Of a stretch of 64,000 nucleotides of DNA, positions 1 to 8,746 are shown in pieces. The notes below the pieces were generated by a model. That model was not told where the DNA came from and made no database searches. It worked only from the letters and a program-made list of their open reading frames with translations. Position numbers and translations under genes: made by a program. The first letter of the stretch is position 1. Each line of letters starts with the position of its first letter. The DNA lies in assembly GCF_011299595.1 (NCBI RefSeq), contig NZ_CP049867.1:1860001-1924000 (forward strand), in the 5' to 3' direction. Source of the DNA: Nocardioides sp. HDW12B. GTDB taxonomy: Bacteria > Actinomycetota > Actinomycetes > Propionibacteriales > Nocardioidaceae.

Positions 1-1
1 C

Positions 2-1777
2 AGGGTGCGGTGCCACAGCATCGCGGCCGGCGGGACCGAGCCCATCACCACGCTGCTCACGCTCCCGGGCCACGACGACGGTGGCGGCGGTGACGGCGGC
101 GTCGGCATCGGCGGCGGCACGCCCTGGTGGCACCCGGCGCTGGAGGGGCGACCCCTGCTGCTGGCGGCGGGGCGACAGGGCGGTGGTGACGCCGACCAGG
201 AGCCCGACGAGGGACGCGACGACGGACGTCACGACGCACCGGACGACGTACCGGCGCCGACGTCGGCCGTGCTGCCCGCGCACCCGCGTGACGCCGTCGC
301 GGCGCCGCTGCGAGCGGCCCGCGGGGTCCGGGCCGCCCTGGTGGTGTGCGACCGGTCGTTCGACCAGGAGACCTTCGGGCGCGACGACGTCCAGGTCTTC
401 GCCACCCTGGCCTCGCACGCCGCGGTGGCCATCGAGCGGGCCGACACCGTCCACCGGCTCGAGCAGATGGTGGAGCAGCGCGCCCACGACGCGCTGCACG
501 ACCCGCTGTCGGGGCTGCCCAACCGTCGCGCCTTCAACGAGGCCGTCGCGCGCGCGATGGCCGACGTCGGTCGCGTCCGGGCGCAGGACAGTGGCGCCCC
601 GGCCCGCGGGGTCGTGCTGCTGCTGGACCTCGACGACTTCAAGGACGTCAACGACACGCTCGGGCACAGCGCCGGGGACCGGCTCATCACCGAGAGCGGC
701 GAGCGGCTGCGGCACGAGGCAGCCGGCATGGTGGCGCGGCTCGGCGGCGACGAATTCGCCGTCCTGCTGCCCGGCATGACCCTGGCCGAGGGACTGCGCC
801 ACGCGCAGCACCTGCACGCAGCGCTCTCGGCACCGGTGCCGCTCGACGACGTCGACCTCATCGTCTCCTCGAGCATCGGGGTGGCCGAGTTCAGCTCGGC
901 CGCGAGCACGGCCGAGGAGCTGCTGGCCCAGGCCGACGTGGCGATGTACACCGCCAAGGCCGCGCGCTCCGGGGTCGCGGTCTACCGCCCCGAGGAGGGC
1001 GACTCGACGGCCCGACGGCTCGCGCTGGCCGCCGACCTGCCCCAGGCGCTCGCCGTGGGCGACATCCGGCTGTGGTACCAGCCGCAGGCGGACCCCCGGA
1101 CCGGGACGATCGCCGGCTTCGAGGCCCTCATGCGCTGGCACCACCCCGTCTTCGGCATGGTGCCGCCGCCCGAGATCGTGGCCGTCGCCCACCGGACCGG
1201 CCGGGTGCGCAGCCTCACCGACGACCTCATCCGTCAGGCGCTGTCGGCGCGGCACGCGTGGGCGGAGGCCGGACACCCGCTCGCGGTGTCGGTCAACGTC
1301 ACCCCGGCCGACATCGCCGACCCGATGCTGGTCTCGCGCGTCCGCCTGGAGCTGGCCCGCTCGGCGACCCCCGCCGAGGCGCTCGTGCTGGAGGTGACCG
1401 AGAGCGACGCCATGAAGGACCCCGAGCGCAGCCTGGAGGTCCTCACCGCGCTCAGCGCGCTCGGCGTCACGCTGTCGGTCGACGACTTCGGGACCGGCTA
1501 CTCGTCCCTGGCCTACCTCGACCGGCTGCCGGTGAAGGAGGTCAAGGTCGACCAGTCGTTCATCATCCGGATGCAGGAGGGGACCACGGACCCGACGGTG
1601 CTGCGGGCGACCATCGGGCTGGCGCACGACCTGGGGCTGCGCGTGGTCGCCGAGGGTGTGGAGAGCGAGTCGGCACGGGTCCTCGTGCGGGACCTGGGCG
1701 TCGACCTCTACCAGGGGTTCGGGCTGGCGCGGCCGATGACGGCCCCCGACGTGCTGGGCTGGCTCGAGCGGTACTGA
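2..1777 (+). CDS. GGDEF-EAL cyclic-di-GMP signalling protein, 5' end outside window
   Basis: The reading frame is open to the left edge, so the true start lies upstream. What is present is the tail of a GAF-like sensor domain (about residues 70-150), followed by a diguanylate cyclase domain with an intact GGDEF motif (ARLGGDEFAVLL, near residue 248). A phosphodiesterase domain follows, with an intact EAL motif (GFEALMRW, near residue 374), the metal-binding VDDFGTGYSSLAYLD segment and AEGVE. Both catalytic signatures are preserved, so the protein could make and break cyclic-di-GMP; which activity dominates cannot be read from sequence. No RxxD inhibitory site is visible just before GGDEF. The first 60 codons are glycine-rich and poorly conserved and may be a linker or a diverged GAF start. 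The gene ends 150 bases before the ABC transporter operon and is probably a separate unit. Confidence 0.9.
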   Translation, partial: RVRCHSIAAGGTEPITTLLTLPGHDDGGGGDGGVGIGGGTPWWHPALEGRPLLLAAGRQGGGDADQEPDEGRDDGRHDAPDDVPAPTSAVLPAHPRDAVAAPLRAARGVRAALVVCDRSFDQETFGRDDVQVFATLASHAAVAIERADTVHRLEQMVEQRAHDALHDPLSGLPNRRAFNEAVARAMADVGRVRAQDSGAPARGVVLLLDLDDFKDVNDTLGHSAGDRLITESGERLRHEAAGMVARLGGDEFAVLLPGMTLAEGLRHAQHLHAALSAPVPLDDVDLIVSSSIGVAEFSSAASTAEELLAQADVAMYTAKAARSGVAVYRPEEGDSTARRLALAADLPQALAVGDIRLWYQPQADPRTGTIAGFEALMRWHHPVFGMVPPPEIVAVAHRTGRVRSLTDDLIRQALSARHAWAEAGHPLAVSVNVTPADIADPMLVSRVRLELARSATPAEALVLEVTESDAMKDPERSLEVLTALSALGVTLSVDDFGTGYSSLAYLDRLPVKEVKVDQSFIIRMQEGTTDPTVLRATIGLAHDLGLRVVAEGVESESARVLVRDLGVDLYQGFGLARPMTAPDVLGWLERY

Positions 1778-1868
1778 GCCCGTCGCAGGCGCGTGGGACC
1801 GCAAATCGTTGCCATTTCGCGACCTCGCGGGCCGTCCCCGTCCGTAGATATCGGTGTGTCGGAGGACA

Positions 1869-1874
1869 TAGGTT
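1869..1874 (+). promoter_or_regulatory. Candidate -10 hexamer for the ABC importer operon
   Basis: TAGGTT lies 52 bases before the GTG start of the substrate-binding protein and matches the TANNNT hexamers seen throughout the window. No clear TTGACA-like -35 was seen. It implies a leader of about 45 bases containing the GAGGAG ribosome-binding site. Confidence 0.4.
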
Positions 1875-1926
1875 CGGCCCGTCCGCGGCACGTCGCCGGG
1901 ACCAGACGGATCGTGAGGAGCCAGTT

Positions 1927-3597
1927 GTGAAGGCCTTGAACACACGTCGGTGGCGCGCAGGCGCTGTCGGACTCATGGCGGGTGCGCTCACGCTGACCGC
2001 GTGCGCGGACAGCGAGCGCGACAGCGGCAGCGAGAGCGGCGGGAGCGGCGGCGAGGCCGCCAGCGGCGGATCGATGGTGTTCGCGGGAGCGGCCGAGCCG
2101 GTCACCCTCGACCCCTTCTTCGCCTCGGACGGCGAGAGCTTCCGCGTCGCCCGCCAGATCTTCGAGGGCCTGGTCGGCACCGAGCCCGGCACCGCCGACC
2201 CCGCGCCGCTGCTGGCCAAGGAGTGGACGGTCAGCGAGGACGGCCTGACCTACGAGTTCACCCTCGAGGACGGCGTCACCTTCCACGACGGCACCGACTT
2301 CAACGGCGAGGCCGTCTGCGCCAACTTCGACCGCTGGTACAACGCCCCCAAGTCGGCGCAGTCGCCCGACCTGACGTACTACTACGGCGCCCTCATGCGC
2401 GGCTTCGCCACCGGCCCGACCGCCGGCGACGCCCTCTACAAGTCCTGCACCCCGGGCGAGGGCACCGCGACCATCGAGCTGAACGAGCCCTTCGCGGGCT
2501 TCGTGTCCGCCCTGTCGCTGCCGGCGTTCTCGATGCAGAGCCCGACGGCCCTCGAGAAGTTCCAGGACGACGCGGCGGACAACCCCACCACCACCGAGTA
2601 CTCCACCGCCGAGCCCACCGGCACCGGCCCGTTCGTCATCGACACCTGGGACCGCGGCAACCAGGTCACGCTGACGAAGAACGAGGAGTACTGGGGCGAC
2701 ACCCCGGCCTCGCTCGACGAGCTGATCTTCGTGGCCATCGACGACCCGAAGGCCCGCGCCGACGCGCTCACCAACGGCGAGATCCAGGGCTTCGACCTCG
2801 TCGGCCCCGCCGACATCGCTCCGCTGGAGGAGGAGGGCTTCACGATCGTGAACCGTGACGCCTTCAACGTCCTCTACCTCGGCATGAACCAGAAGCAGGA
2901 GCCGCTCGACGACATCCAGGTGCGTCAGGCCATCGCACACGCCATCGACAAGGACGCCGTCATCAACGCGTCCATGCCCGAGGGCACGCCGGCCGCGCTG
3001 GAGTTCATGCCCGACCTCGTCCAGGGCTGGACCGAGGAGGTCCCGCAGTACGAGTACGACCCGGAGAAGGCCAAGGAGCTGCTCGCCGAGGCCGGCGCCG
3101 AGGGCGCGACGATCGAGTTCAACTACCCCAGCGACGTCAGCCGCCCCTACATGCCGCAGCCGGAGGACACGTTCAACGTCATCCGCTCGCAGCTCGAGGC
3201 CGTGGGTCTCAAGGTGAAGCCGACCAGCGACCGCTGGGACCCGGACTACCTGAACAAGATCCAGGGCACCCCCGACCACGGCATCCACCTGCTCGGCTGG
3301 ACCGGCGACTACAACGACCCGGACAACTTCCTGGGTGTGTTCTTCGGCAAGGAGAGCCCCGAGTGGGGCTTCGACAACCCGGAGCTGTTCGACGCCCTGC
3401 GCGAGGCCCGTGGCCTGCCGACCGTCGAGGAGCAGACCCCGGTCTACGAGGACATCAACGCCCAGGTGATGGAGTTCCTGCCCGGTGTCCCGCTGGCGCA
3501 CCCCGTCCCGTCGCTCGCGTTCGCGCCCGGCGTGGAGGGCTTCCAGCAGAGCCCGGTGAACGACGAGGTCTTCAACACCGTCACCATCTCGGAGTGA
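1927..3597 (+). CDS. ABC transporter substrate-binding lipoprotein, peptide/nickel family (SBP_bac_5)
   Basis: A secreted solute-binding lipoprotein of 556 residues. The GTG start at 1927 is preceded by GAGGAG at a good distance and opens a signal peptide (KALNTRRWRAGAVGLMAG) ending in the lipobox LTAC, so Cys would be lipidated and anchor it outside the membrane. A Ser/Gly-rich linker follows, then the family-5 fold: VTLDPFFASDGESFRV, PLLAKEWTVSEDGLTYEF, the DG(V/T)FHDG-type turn, and a C-terminal lobe ending VPLAHP. The family binds oligopeptides, dipeptides, nickel or other small solutes; the ligand cannot be assigned here. It heads an operon with two permeases and two ATPases and is separated from them by a strong hairpin that could raise its relative expression. 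Confidence 0.93.
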   Translation: MKALNTRRWRAGAVGLMAGALTLTACADSERDSGSESGGSGGEAASGGSMVFAGAAEPVTLDPFFASDGESFRVARQIFEGLVGTEPGTADPAPLLAKEWTVSEDGLTYEFTLEDGVTFHDGTDFNGEAVCANFDRWYNAPKSAQSPDLTYYYGALMRGFATGPTAGDALYKSCTPGEGTATIELNEPFAGFVSALSLPAFSMQSPTALEKFQDDAADNPTTTEYSTAEPTGTGPFVIDTWDRGNQVTLTKNEEYWGDTPASLDELIFVAIDDPKARADALTNGEIQGFDLVGPADIAPLEEEGFTIVNRDAFNVLYLGMNQKQEPLDDIQVRQAIAHAIDKDAVINASMPEGTPAALEFMPDLVQGWTEEVPQYEYDPEKAKELLAEAGAEGATIEFNYPSDVSRPYMPQPEDTFNVIRSQLEAVGLKVKPTSDRWDPDYLNKIQGTPDHGIHLLGWTGDYNDPDNFLGVFFGKESPEWGFDNPELFDALREARGLPTVEEQTPVYEDINAQVMEFLPGVPLAHPVPSLAFAPGVEGFQQSPVNDEVFNTVTISE

Positions 3598-3603
3598 CCC
3601 CCC

Positions 3604-3645
3604 GAGCCCCGGTGCCCGTCCCGTCGCGGACGGGCACCGGGGCTC
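3604..3645 (+). terminator. Perfect 18-bp stem hairpin between binding-protein and permease genes
   Basis: An 18-base arm starting GAGCCCCGG (3604-3621) is followed by the six-base loop CGTCGC and the exact reverse complement (3628-3645). It begins seven bases after the stop of the binding protein and ends 37 bases before the permease start. There is no T-run. It may be a partial terminator or an mRNA 3'-end stabiliser that makes the binding protein more abundant than the membrane parts. Confidence 0.75.
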
Positions 3646-3682
3646 GTCCTCCTGTCCTCACCGTCCCGAGAAGGACCGACGC

Positions 3683-4687
3683 GTGCTGAGATTCATCGTG
3701 AGGCGGCTGGCGCTGCTCGTGCCGGTGCTCCTCGGTCTGTCCGTGCTGCTGTTCCTGTGGGTGCGGGCGCTGCCCGGCGACCCGGCGCGCGCGCTCCTCG
3801 GCGAGCGTGCCTCGCCCGAGCGGATCGCGGCCGTCAACGACCGCTACGGCTTCGACGAGCCGATCCTGCAGCAGTACCTCACCTACCTGAAGGCGCTGCT
3901 CAGCGGCGACTTCGGCTCCTCGATCAAGACCGGGCAGGACGTCGCGGCCAGCTTCCTCGAGAAGTTCCCCGCCACCGTCGAGCTCGCCGTGTGCGCGCTG
4001 CTGCTCGCGGTCGTCGTGGGCATCCCGCTGGGCTACCTCGCCGCCCGCCACCAGGGACGGGCGCTGGACACCCTCGTCATGTCGGGCAGCCTGCTCGGGG
4101 TCGTGACGCCGGTGTTCTTCCTGGCCATCCTGCTCAAGCTCGTCTTCGCCGACTGGCTGGGGTGGCTGCCGACCGCGCTGCGCCAGGACCCGCGCATCGA
4201 CGCCACCCACATCACGAACTTCTACGTCCTCGACGGCCTCATGACCCAGGAGTGGGACGCCGCGTGGGACGCGGTCCTGCACCTGATCCTGCCGGCGGTG
4301 GCGCTCGGCACCATCCCGCTGGCGATCATCGTCCGGATCACCCGGGCCTCCGTCGCCGAGGTGCTCAACGAGGACTACGTGCGGACTGCCGAGTCGAAGG
4401 GCCTCTCCACCCGGGTCGTCAGCCGGCGGCACGTCCTGCGCAACGCCCTGCTGCCGGTGGTGACGACCATCGGCCTCCAGGCCGGCCTGCTGCTCGCCGG
4501 CGCGGTGCTGACCGAGACGGTGTTCTCGTTCAACGGGATCGGCGAGTACCTCTTCGAGGCCATCGGGCAGCGCGACTACCCGGTCCTGCAGGGCTACATC
4601 ATCATCATCGCGGTCATCTACGCGGTCATCAACCTGGCGGTCGACGTCGCCTACGGCGTCATCGACCCGAGAGTGAGGGTCTCGTGA
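3683..4687 (+). CDS. ABC importer permease, DppB/OppB type
   Basis: An inner-membrane permease of 334 residues with an N-terminal transmembrane helix (FIVRRLALLVPVLLGLSVLL) that starts exactly as in DppB/OppB/GsiC proteins. The periplasmic segment follows, then five further hydrophobic segments. The EAA coupling loop is around ASVAEVLNEDYVRTAESKGL (the EDYVRTARAKGL consensus) and contacts the ATPase subunits. The GTG start has GAGAAGGA upstream. The stop overlaps the start of the second permease, indicating translational coupling in the operon. The substrate would be a peptide or similar solute delivered by the upstream lipoprotein. Confidence 0.93.
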   Translation: MLRFIVRRLALLVPVLLGLSVLLFLWVRALPGDPARALLGERASPERIAAVNDRYGFDEPILQQYLTYLKALLSGDFGSSIKTGQDVAASFLEKFPATVELAVCALLLAVVVGIPLGYLAARHQGRALDTLVMSGSLLGVVTPVFFLAILLKLVFADWLGWLPTALRQDPRIDATHITNFYVLDGLMTQEWDAAWDAVLHLILPAVALGTIPLAIIVRITRASVAEVLNEDYVRTAESKGLSTRVVSRRHVLRNALLPVVTTIGLQAGLLLAGAVLTETVFSFNGIGEYLFEAIGQRDYPVLQGYIIIIAVIYAVINLAVDVAYGVIDPRVRVS

Positions 4688-5628
4688 GCATCCCGCTCCC
4701 TCCCGCGAGCGCGGGCGCGCCCGACGCCGGCACCGGCCTGCCCGGAGCCGTCGACGGGGGCGCCACCGGCGGCGGCCTGTGGCGCGGCGCCTGGCGACGG
4801 CTGCGCCGCAACCCGACCGCCATCGCCGGCGCGCTGATCATCCTGGCCTTCGTGCTCGTGGCGATCTTCGCGCCGCTGCTGAGCCCCTACGAGCCCGGAT
4901 CGGCCCAGTGGTCGGGCGAGGTCACGCCGTCGTCGGTGCCCGGCCCCAGCGACGACCACGTCCTCGGGCTCGACCGGTTCGGCTCGGACCTGCTGACGCA
5001 GCTGCTCTTCGGGGCCCGCCAGTCCCTCGTGTACGGCGTGGTCTCCACCGCGATCGGTCTGAGCGTCGGCTCGCTGCTCGGCATCCTCGCCGGCGGCATC
5101 GGCGGCTGGGTGGACAGCGCGGTGATGCGCTTCGTCGACGTCATGCTCTCGGTGCCGAGCCTGCTGCTGGCCGTCAGCATCGCCGCCGTGCTCGGCCAGA
5201 ACGGCTACGCCATCATGATCGCGATCGGCGCCGCCCAGGTGCCGATCTTCGCCCGGTTGCTGCGTGGCTCCATGCTGGCCCAGGGGCGCAGCGACTACGT
5301 CCTCGCGGCGCAGGCGCTCGGCATCCGCCGCCGGCGCATCGTCCTGGGCCACCAGCTCCCCAACGCCCTGGGCCCCACGATCGTCCAGGCGACGCTCAAC
5401 CTCGCCACGGCGATCATCGAGGTCGCGGCCCTGTCGTTCCTCGGCCTCGGTGACTCCGACCCGGCCATCGCCGAGTGGGGCCGCATGCTCGTCGCCGCCC
5501 AGGACCGCTTCGACGCGGCGCCGCAGCTGGCCCTGTGGCCCGGGTTCTGCATCGCCGTGACCGCGCTCGGCTTCACCCTCTTCGGTGAGGCCCTGCGTGA
5601 GGCCCTCGACCCCAAGACCCGGAGGTGA
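4684..5628 (+). CDS. ABC importer permease, DppC/OppC type
   Basis: The second permease, 314 residues, begins at a GTG that overlaps the previous stop (GTGA). The N-terminus is Pro/Ala/Gly-rich, then WRRLRRNPTAIAGALIILAF marks the typical DppC first helix. The sequence HVLGLDRFGSDLLTQLLFGA matches the LGTDxxGRDxxSRxxxGAR signature of this family. The EAA loop is at DYVLAAQALGIRRRRIVLGHQLPNAL. It should form a heterodimeric channel with the DppB-like subunit. It ends overlapping the first ATPase gene. Confidence 0.93.
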   Translation: MSIPLPPASAGAPDAGTGLPGAVDGGATGGGLWRGAWRRLRRNPTAIAGALIILAFVLVAIFAPLLSPYEPGSAQWSGEVTPSSVPGPSDDHVLGLDRFGSDLLTQLLFGARQSLVYGVVSTAIGLSVGSLLGILAGGIGGWVDSAVMRFVDVMLSVPSLLLAVSIAAVLGQNGYAIMIAIGAAQVPIFARLLRGSMLAQGRSDYVLAAQALGIRRRRIVLGHQLPNALGPTIVQATLNLATAIIEVAALSFLGLGDSDPAIAEWGRMLVAAQDRFDAAPQLALWPGFCIAVTALGFTLFGEALREALDPKTRR

Positions 5629-6668
5629 CGGCCGTGCCCACGACGCCGACCGCACGCAGCAGCGAGCCGCTGCTCGACGTACGCAACCTCGGGGTGACCT
5701 TCCAGGTCCGCGGCGGGCAGGCCGTCAAGGCCGTCGACGACGTGTCCTTCCAGATCCGGCCCGGCGAGCACGTCGGCCTGGTGGGGGAGTCCGGCAGCGG
5801 CAAGTCGGTCACCTCGCTGGCGATCATGGGGCTGCTGCCCAAGCGCGGCGTGCGCACCTCCGGCGAGGCGGTGTACGGCGGGCGCAACCTGCTGGACCTG
5901 TCGCGGCGGCAGCTGTCGGGCCTGCGGGGCAAGGACATCGCCATGGTCTTCCAGGACCCGATGACCTCGCTCAACCCGGTGGTGACCGTCGGGGTGCAGG
6001 TCGGGGAGATCATCGAGCGCCACTTCGACCTCAGCAAGAAGGACGCCCGCCGTCGCGCCGGCGACCTGCTGGCCAAGGTCGGCATCCCCGACCCGGGTCG
6101 TCGGCTGGGGGAGTACCCCCACCAGCTCTCCGGCGGCATGCGGCAGCGGGTGCTCATCGCGATGGCCCTGGCCTGCGAGCCCCGCCTGCTCATCGCCGAC
6201 GAGCCCACCACGGCCCTCGACGTCACGATCCAGGCGCAGGTGCTCGAGGTGCTCAAGTCGCTGGTCGCCGACACCGACGCCGCGCTGCTCATGATCACCC
6301 ACGACCTCGGGGTGGTCGCCGGGCTGTGCGACACGGTGAACGTCATGTACTCCGGCCGCATCGTGGAGTCCGCCGAGCGCGGCGACCTCTTCGCCCAGCC
6401 GCGCCACCCCTACACCGGGGGGCTGCTCGCCAGCATCCCGCGGCTGGACTCGCCGCGCGGCACGCGTCTCACGCCGATCCCGGGCTCGCCCACGCAGGTC
6501 CTGCCCTGGGAGCGCGGCTGTGCCTTCGCGCCCCGGTGCGGGAACCGGCAGGACGACTGCGAGAGCGGACCGCCGCCGCTGCACGAGGGCGACGGACGGC
6601 GGCTGCGCTGCCTGCACCCGCTCGAGCCGACGCCCGCCGACGCCACCACGACGGGAGCCACCCGATGA
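5625..6668 (+). CDS. ABC importer ATPase, DppD/OppD type
   Basis: A cytoplasmic ATPase of 347 residues. The Walker A motif is GESGSGKS, the Q-loop region reads MVFQDPMTSLNP, the signature is LSGGMRQRV, Walker B is LLIADEPTTALD, and the H-loop is ITHDLG. The C-terminal extension (about the last 80 residues) carries CAFAPRCGNRQDDCESG, the cysteine-bearing oligopeptide-transporter C-terminal domain that binds an iron-sulfur cluster in some family members. The start GTG overlaps the stop of the preceding permease. A second in-frame GTG at 5634 is an alternative start. Confidence 0.93.
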   Translation: MTAVPTTPTARSSEPLLDVRNLGVTFQVRGGQAVKAVDDVSFQIRPGEHVGLVGESGSGKSVTSLAIMGLLPKRGVRTSGEAVYGGRNLLDLSRRQLSGLRGKDIAMVFQDPMTSLNPVVTVGVQVGEIIERHFDLSKKDARRRAGDLLAKVGIPDPGRRLGEYPHQLSGGMRQRVLIAMALACEPRLLIADEPTTALDVTIQAQVLEVLKSLVADTDAALLMITHDLGVVAGLCDTVNVMYSGRIVESAERGDLFAQPRHPYTGGLLASIPRLDSPRGTRLTPIPGSPTQVLPWERGCAFAPRCGNRQDDCESGPPPLHEGDGRRLRCLHPLEPTPADATTTGATR

Positions 6669-7705
6669 CGACGCTGGTCCAGGTCGAGGGCCTCAAGGTC
6701 CACTTCCCCATCACGCGGGGCATCCTGCTCAACCGGACCGTCGGCCACGTCAAAGCGGTCGACGGCGTGGACCTGGCCATCGAGCAGGGACGCACGCTGG
6801 GGCTGGTGGGCGAGTCCGGCTGCGGCAAGTCCACGCTCGGTCGGGCGATGCTCCGGCTCGCGCCGATCACGGCCGGGAAGATGGTCTTCGACGGCGTCGA
6901 CGTCGCGGGGCTGGAGGGCGAGAAGCTGCGGGCCGCTCGGCAGGACATGCAGATGGTCTTCCAGGACCCGCTCGCCAGCCTCAACCCGCGACAGAGCGTC
7001 GAGACCCTGCTCACCGAGCCGCTGCGGGCCCACGGCATCGCCTACGACAAGCGGACCCGGGTCGGCGAGCTGCTGGAGCAGGTGGGGCTGCCGTCCTCGG
7101 CGGCCCAGAAGTACCCCCACGAATTCTCCGGCGGGCAGCGCCAGCGGCTCGGCATCGCCCGCGCGCTCGCCCTCGAGCCGCGCTTCATCATCGCCGACGA
7201 GCCGGTCTCGGCCCTCGACGTCTCCATCCAGGCCCAGGTGCTCAACCTGCTCGAGGAGCTGCAGACCCAGCTCGGCCTGACCTACCTCGTCATCGCGCAC
7301 GACCTCGCCGTGGTGCGCCACGTCTCCGACGACGTCGCCGTGATGTACCTCGGCTCGATCGTCGAGCAGGCCCCGGCCGACCTGCTGTACGACGAGCCGC
7401 TGCACCCCTACACGAAGGCGCTGATGTCGGCCGTCCCGGTGCCGGACCCCGTCGTGGAGGCCCGCCGGGAGCGGATCCTGCTGCAGGGCGACCTGCCGTC
7501 GCCGGCGAACCCGCCGACGGGCTGCCGCTTCCACACCCGCTGCCCCTTCAAGCAGGAGACGCGGTGCGACACGGAGGTGCCCGCGCTCGACGACCTCGGC
7601 GGGGGACACCGGGTCGCCTGCCACTGGATCGCCGAGATCCGCGACGGGCGCATCCAGCCCCACCGCGTCGACCCGGACGCGACCGAGCTGTTCACCGACG
7701 CCTGA
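6665..7705 (+). CDS. ABC importer ATPase, DppF/OppF type
   Basis: The second ATPase, 346 residues, starts at an ATG overlapping the previous stop (ATGA). It has Walker A GESGCGKS, Q-loop MVFQDPLASLNPR, signature FSGGQRQRLG, Walker B FIIADEPVSALD and H-loop IAHDLA. The C-terminal oligopeptide-transporter domain contains GCRFHTRCPFKQETRCD. It pairs with the DppD-like ATPase to drive import. The gene ends in a 12-base palindrome (TGAGCCGGCTCA, 7703-7714) that also holds the stop codon of the convergent nuclease gene. Confidence 0.93.
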   Translation: MTTLVQVEGLKVHFPITRGILLNRTVGHVKAVDGVDLAIEQGRTLGLVGESGCGKSTLGRAMLRLAPITAGKMVFDGVDVAGLEGEKLRAARQDMQMVFQDPLASLNPRQSVETLLTEPLRAHGIAYDKRTRVGELLEQVGLPSSAAQKYPHEFSGGQRQRLGIARALALEPRFIIADEPVSALDVSIQAQVLNLLEELQTQLGLTYLVIAHDLAVVRHVSDDVAVMYLGSIVEQAPADLLYDEPLHPYTKALMSAVPVPDPVVEARRERILLQGDLPSPANPPTGCRFHTRCPFKQETRCDTEVPALDDLGGGHRVACHWIAEIRDGRIQPHRVDPDATELFTDA

Positions 7706-7711
7706 GCCGGC

Positions 7712-8692
7712 TCAGTCGACGTCCTCGGGGGCCAGGCCCGGGTCGACGACCTGCTGCGGGGCGACCTCCGGCAGCGGCGGGGGAGTCCCGCCGAACTCCG
7801 GGCACAGCGCCTGGAAGGAGCACCAGGCGCACAGGGGTCCCTTGCTGGGGCGCCAGTCGCCGCTCTCGGCGGCCCGGTTGACCGCACCCCACACGGCCTC
7901 GACCTTGCGCTCGGTGGCGCGCAGGTCGGCCTCGTCGGGCGAGTAGCGCAGCACCTCGCCGTTGCCGAGGTAGATCAGCTGCAGCACCGTCGGCATGGTG
8001 CCGGTCGAGCGCCACAGCACCAGGGCGTAGAACTTCATCTGGAACAGGGCCTTGGCCTCGAAGAACTCGCTGGGGGAGCGGCCGGTCTTGTAGTCCACGA
8101 CCCGCACCTCGCCGGTCGGGGCCACGTCGAGCCGGTCGACGAACCCGCGCAGCAGCAGCTTGCTGTCCAGCACGGTCTCGACGTACAGCTCCCGCTGGGC
8201 GGGCTCCAGCCGGCGCGGGTCCTCGAGGGTGAAGTAGCGCTCGAGCGCCTCCGAGCACGACGCCATCCACGCGCCGATCTCGGGCCCCTCGCCACCGAAC
8301 ATCTCGGCCAGCTCCGGCTCCTGCGCGAGCATCGCCTCCCAGGAGGGGGCCAGCAGGTCGGCCGCCCGCTCGGGCGTCCGCTCGGGCGCCGGCAGGTCGA
8401 AGAGGTCCTCGAGCACCTTGTGGACCACGGTGCCGCGCACGGCCTCGGGCGAGGACTGCTCGGGCAGCCGGTCGACGGTGCGGAAGCGGTAGAGCAGCGG
8501 GCAGGTCATGAAGTCACCGGCCCGGCTGGGCGACAACGAGCCCAGCACGTCGACGCCGTCGACCGGGGTGCCCTGGCGGCGCGAGCGCGGCTCGGTGCCC
8601 GGAGCGTCGACCTGCGGTCGCGCCGGTCGGTCGGGGAGCGCGGGGGTCGCGGGGGTCGCGGGGGTCGCGGCGAGCGTCGTGTCCGGTGCCAT
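7712..8692 (-). CDS. RecB-family PD-(D/E)XK exonuclease (Rv2119-like)
   Basis: A 326-residue protein of the PD-(D/E)XK nuclease superfamily. After an Ala/Pro/Thr-rich N-terminus the conserved part begins LSPSRAGDFMTCPLLYRFR. It continues with GTVVHKVLEDLF, the catalytic core VDRLDVAP...VRVVDYKTG (motif D-xn-DYKTG), then QMKFYALVLWR. A C-terminal CAWCSFQALCPEF cluster resembles the Fe-S or zinc cysteines of AddB/Cas4-like nucleases. The same gene lies next to trmI and the proteasome locus in mycobacteria. The ATG at 8692 sits seven bases after the hexamer TAGGGT, so the message is probably leaderless. It is divergent from the M50 protease gene and convergent with the ABC operon. Confidence 0.85.
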   Translation of the reverse strand: MAPDTTLAATPATPATPALPDRPARPQVDAPGTEPRSRRQGTPVDGVDVLGSLSPSRAGDFMTCPLLYRFRTVDRLPEQSSPEAVRGTVVHKVLEDLFDLPAPERTPERAADLLAPSWEAMLAQEPELAEMFGGEGPEIGAWMASCSEALERYFTLEDPRRLEPAQRELYVETVLDSKLLLRGFVDRLDVAPTGEVRVVDYKTGRSPSEFFEAKALFQMKFYALVLWRSTGTMPTVLQLIYLGNGEVLRYSPDEADLRATERKVEAVWGAVNRAAESGDWRPSKGPLCAWCSFQALCPEFGGTPPPLPEVAPQQVVDPGLAPEDVD

Positions 8693-8699
8693 GGCGGTC

Positions 8700-8705
8700 A
8701 CCCTA
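8700..8705 (-). promoter_or_regulatory. -10 hexamer for leaderless RecB-like nuclease gene
   Basis: TAGGGT on the minus strand is followed by seven bases and then the ATG. It is one half of a compact divergent promoter pair with the hexamer at 8735-8740. Confidence 0.55.
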
Positions 8706-8734
8706 GGCTCCGGCACCGACAGAACCCCGTCGGC

Positions 8735-8740
8735 TAGGTT
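8735..8740 (+). promoter_or_regulatory. -10 hexamer for leaderless M50 protease gene
   Basis: TAGGTT is followed by six bases and then the GTG start at 8747. It faces away from the nuclease promoter 30 bases to the left. Confidence 0.55.
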
Positions 8741-8746
8741 GGCGAG

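Noticed and set aside
1-240. A frameshift in the N-terminal part of the GGDEF-EAL gene
   Set aside because: The first 60 codons look odd, but the frame is continuous with the GAF tail and the gene is cut by the window edge, so no disruption can be shown.
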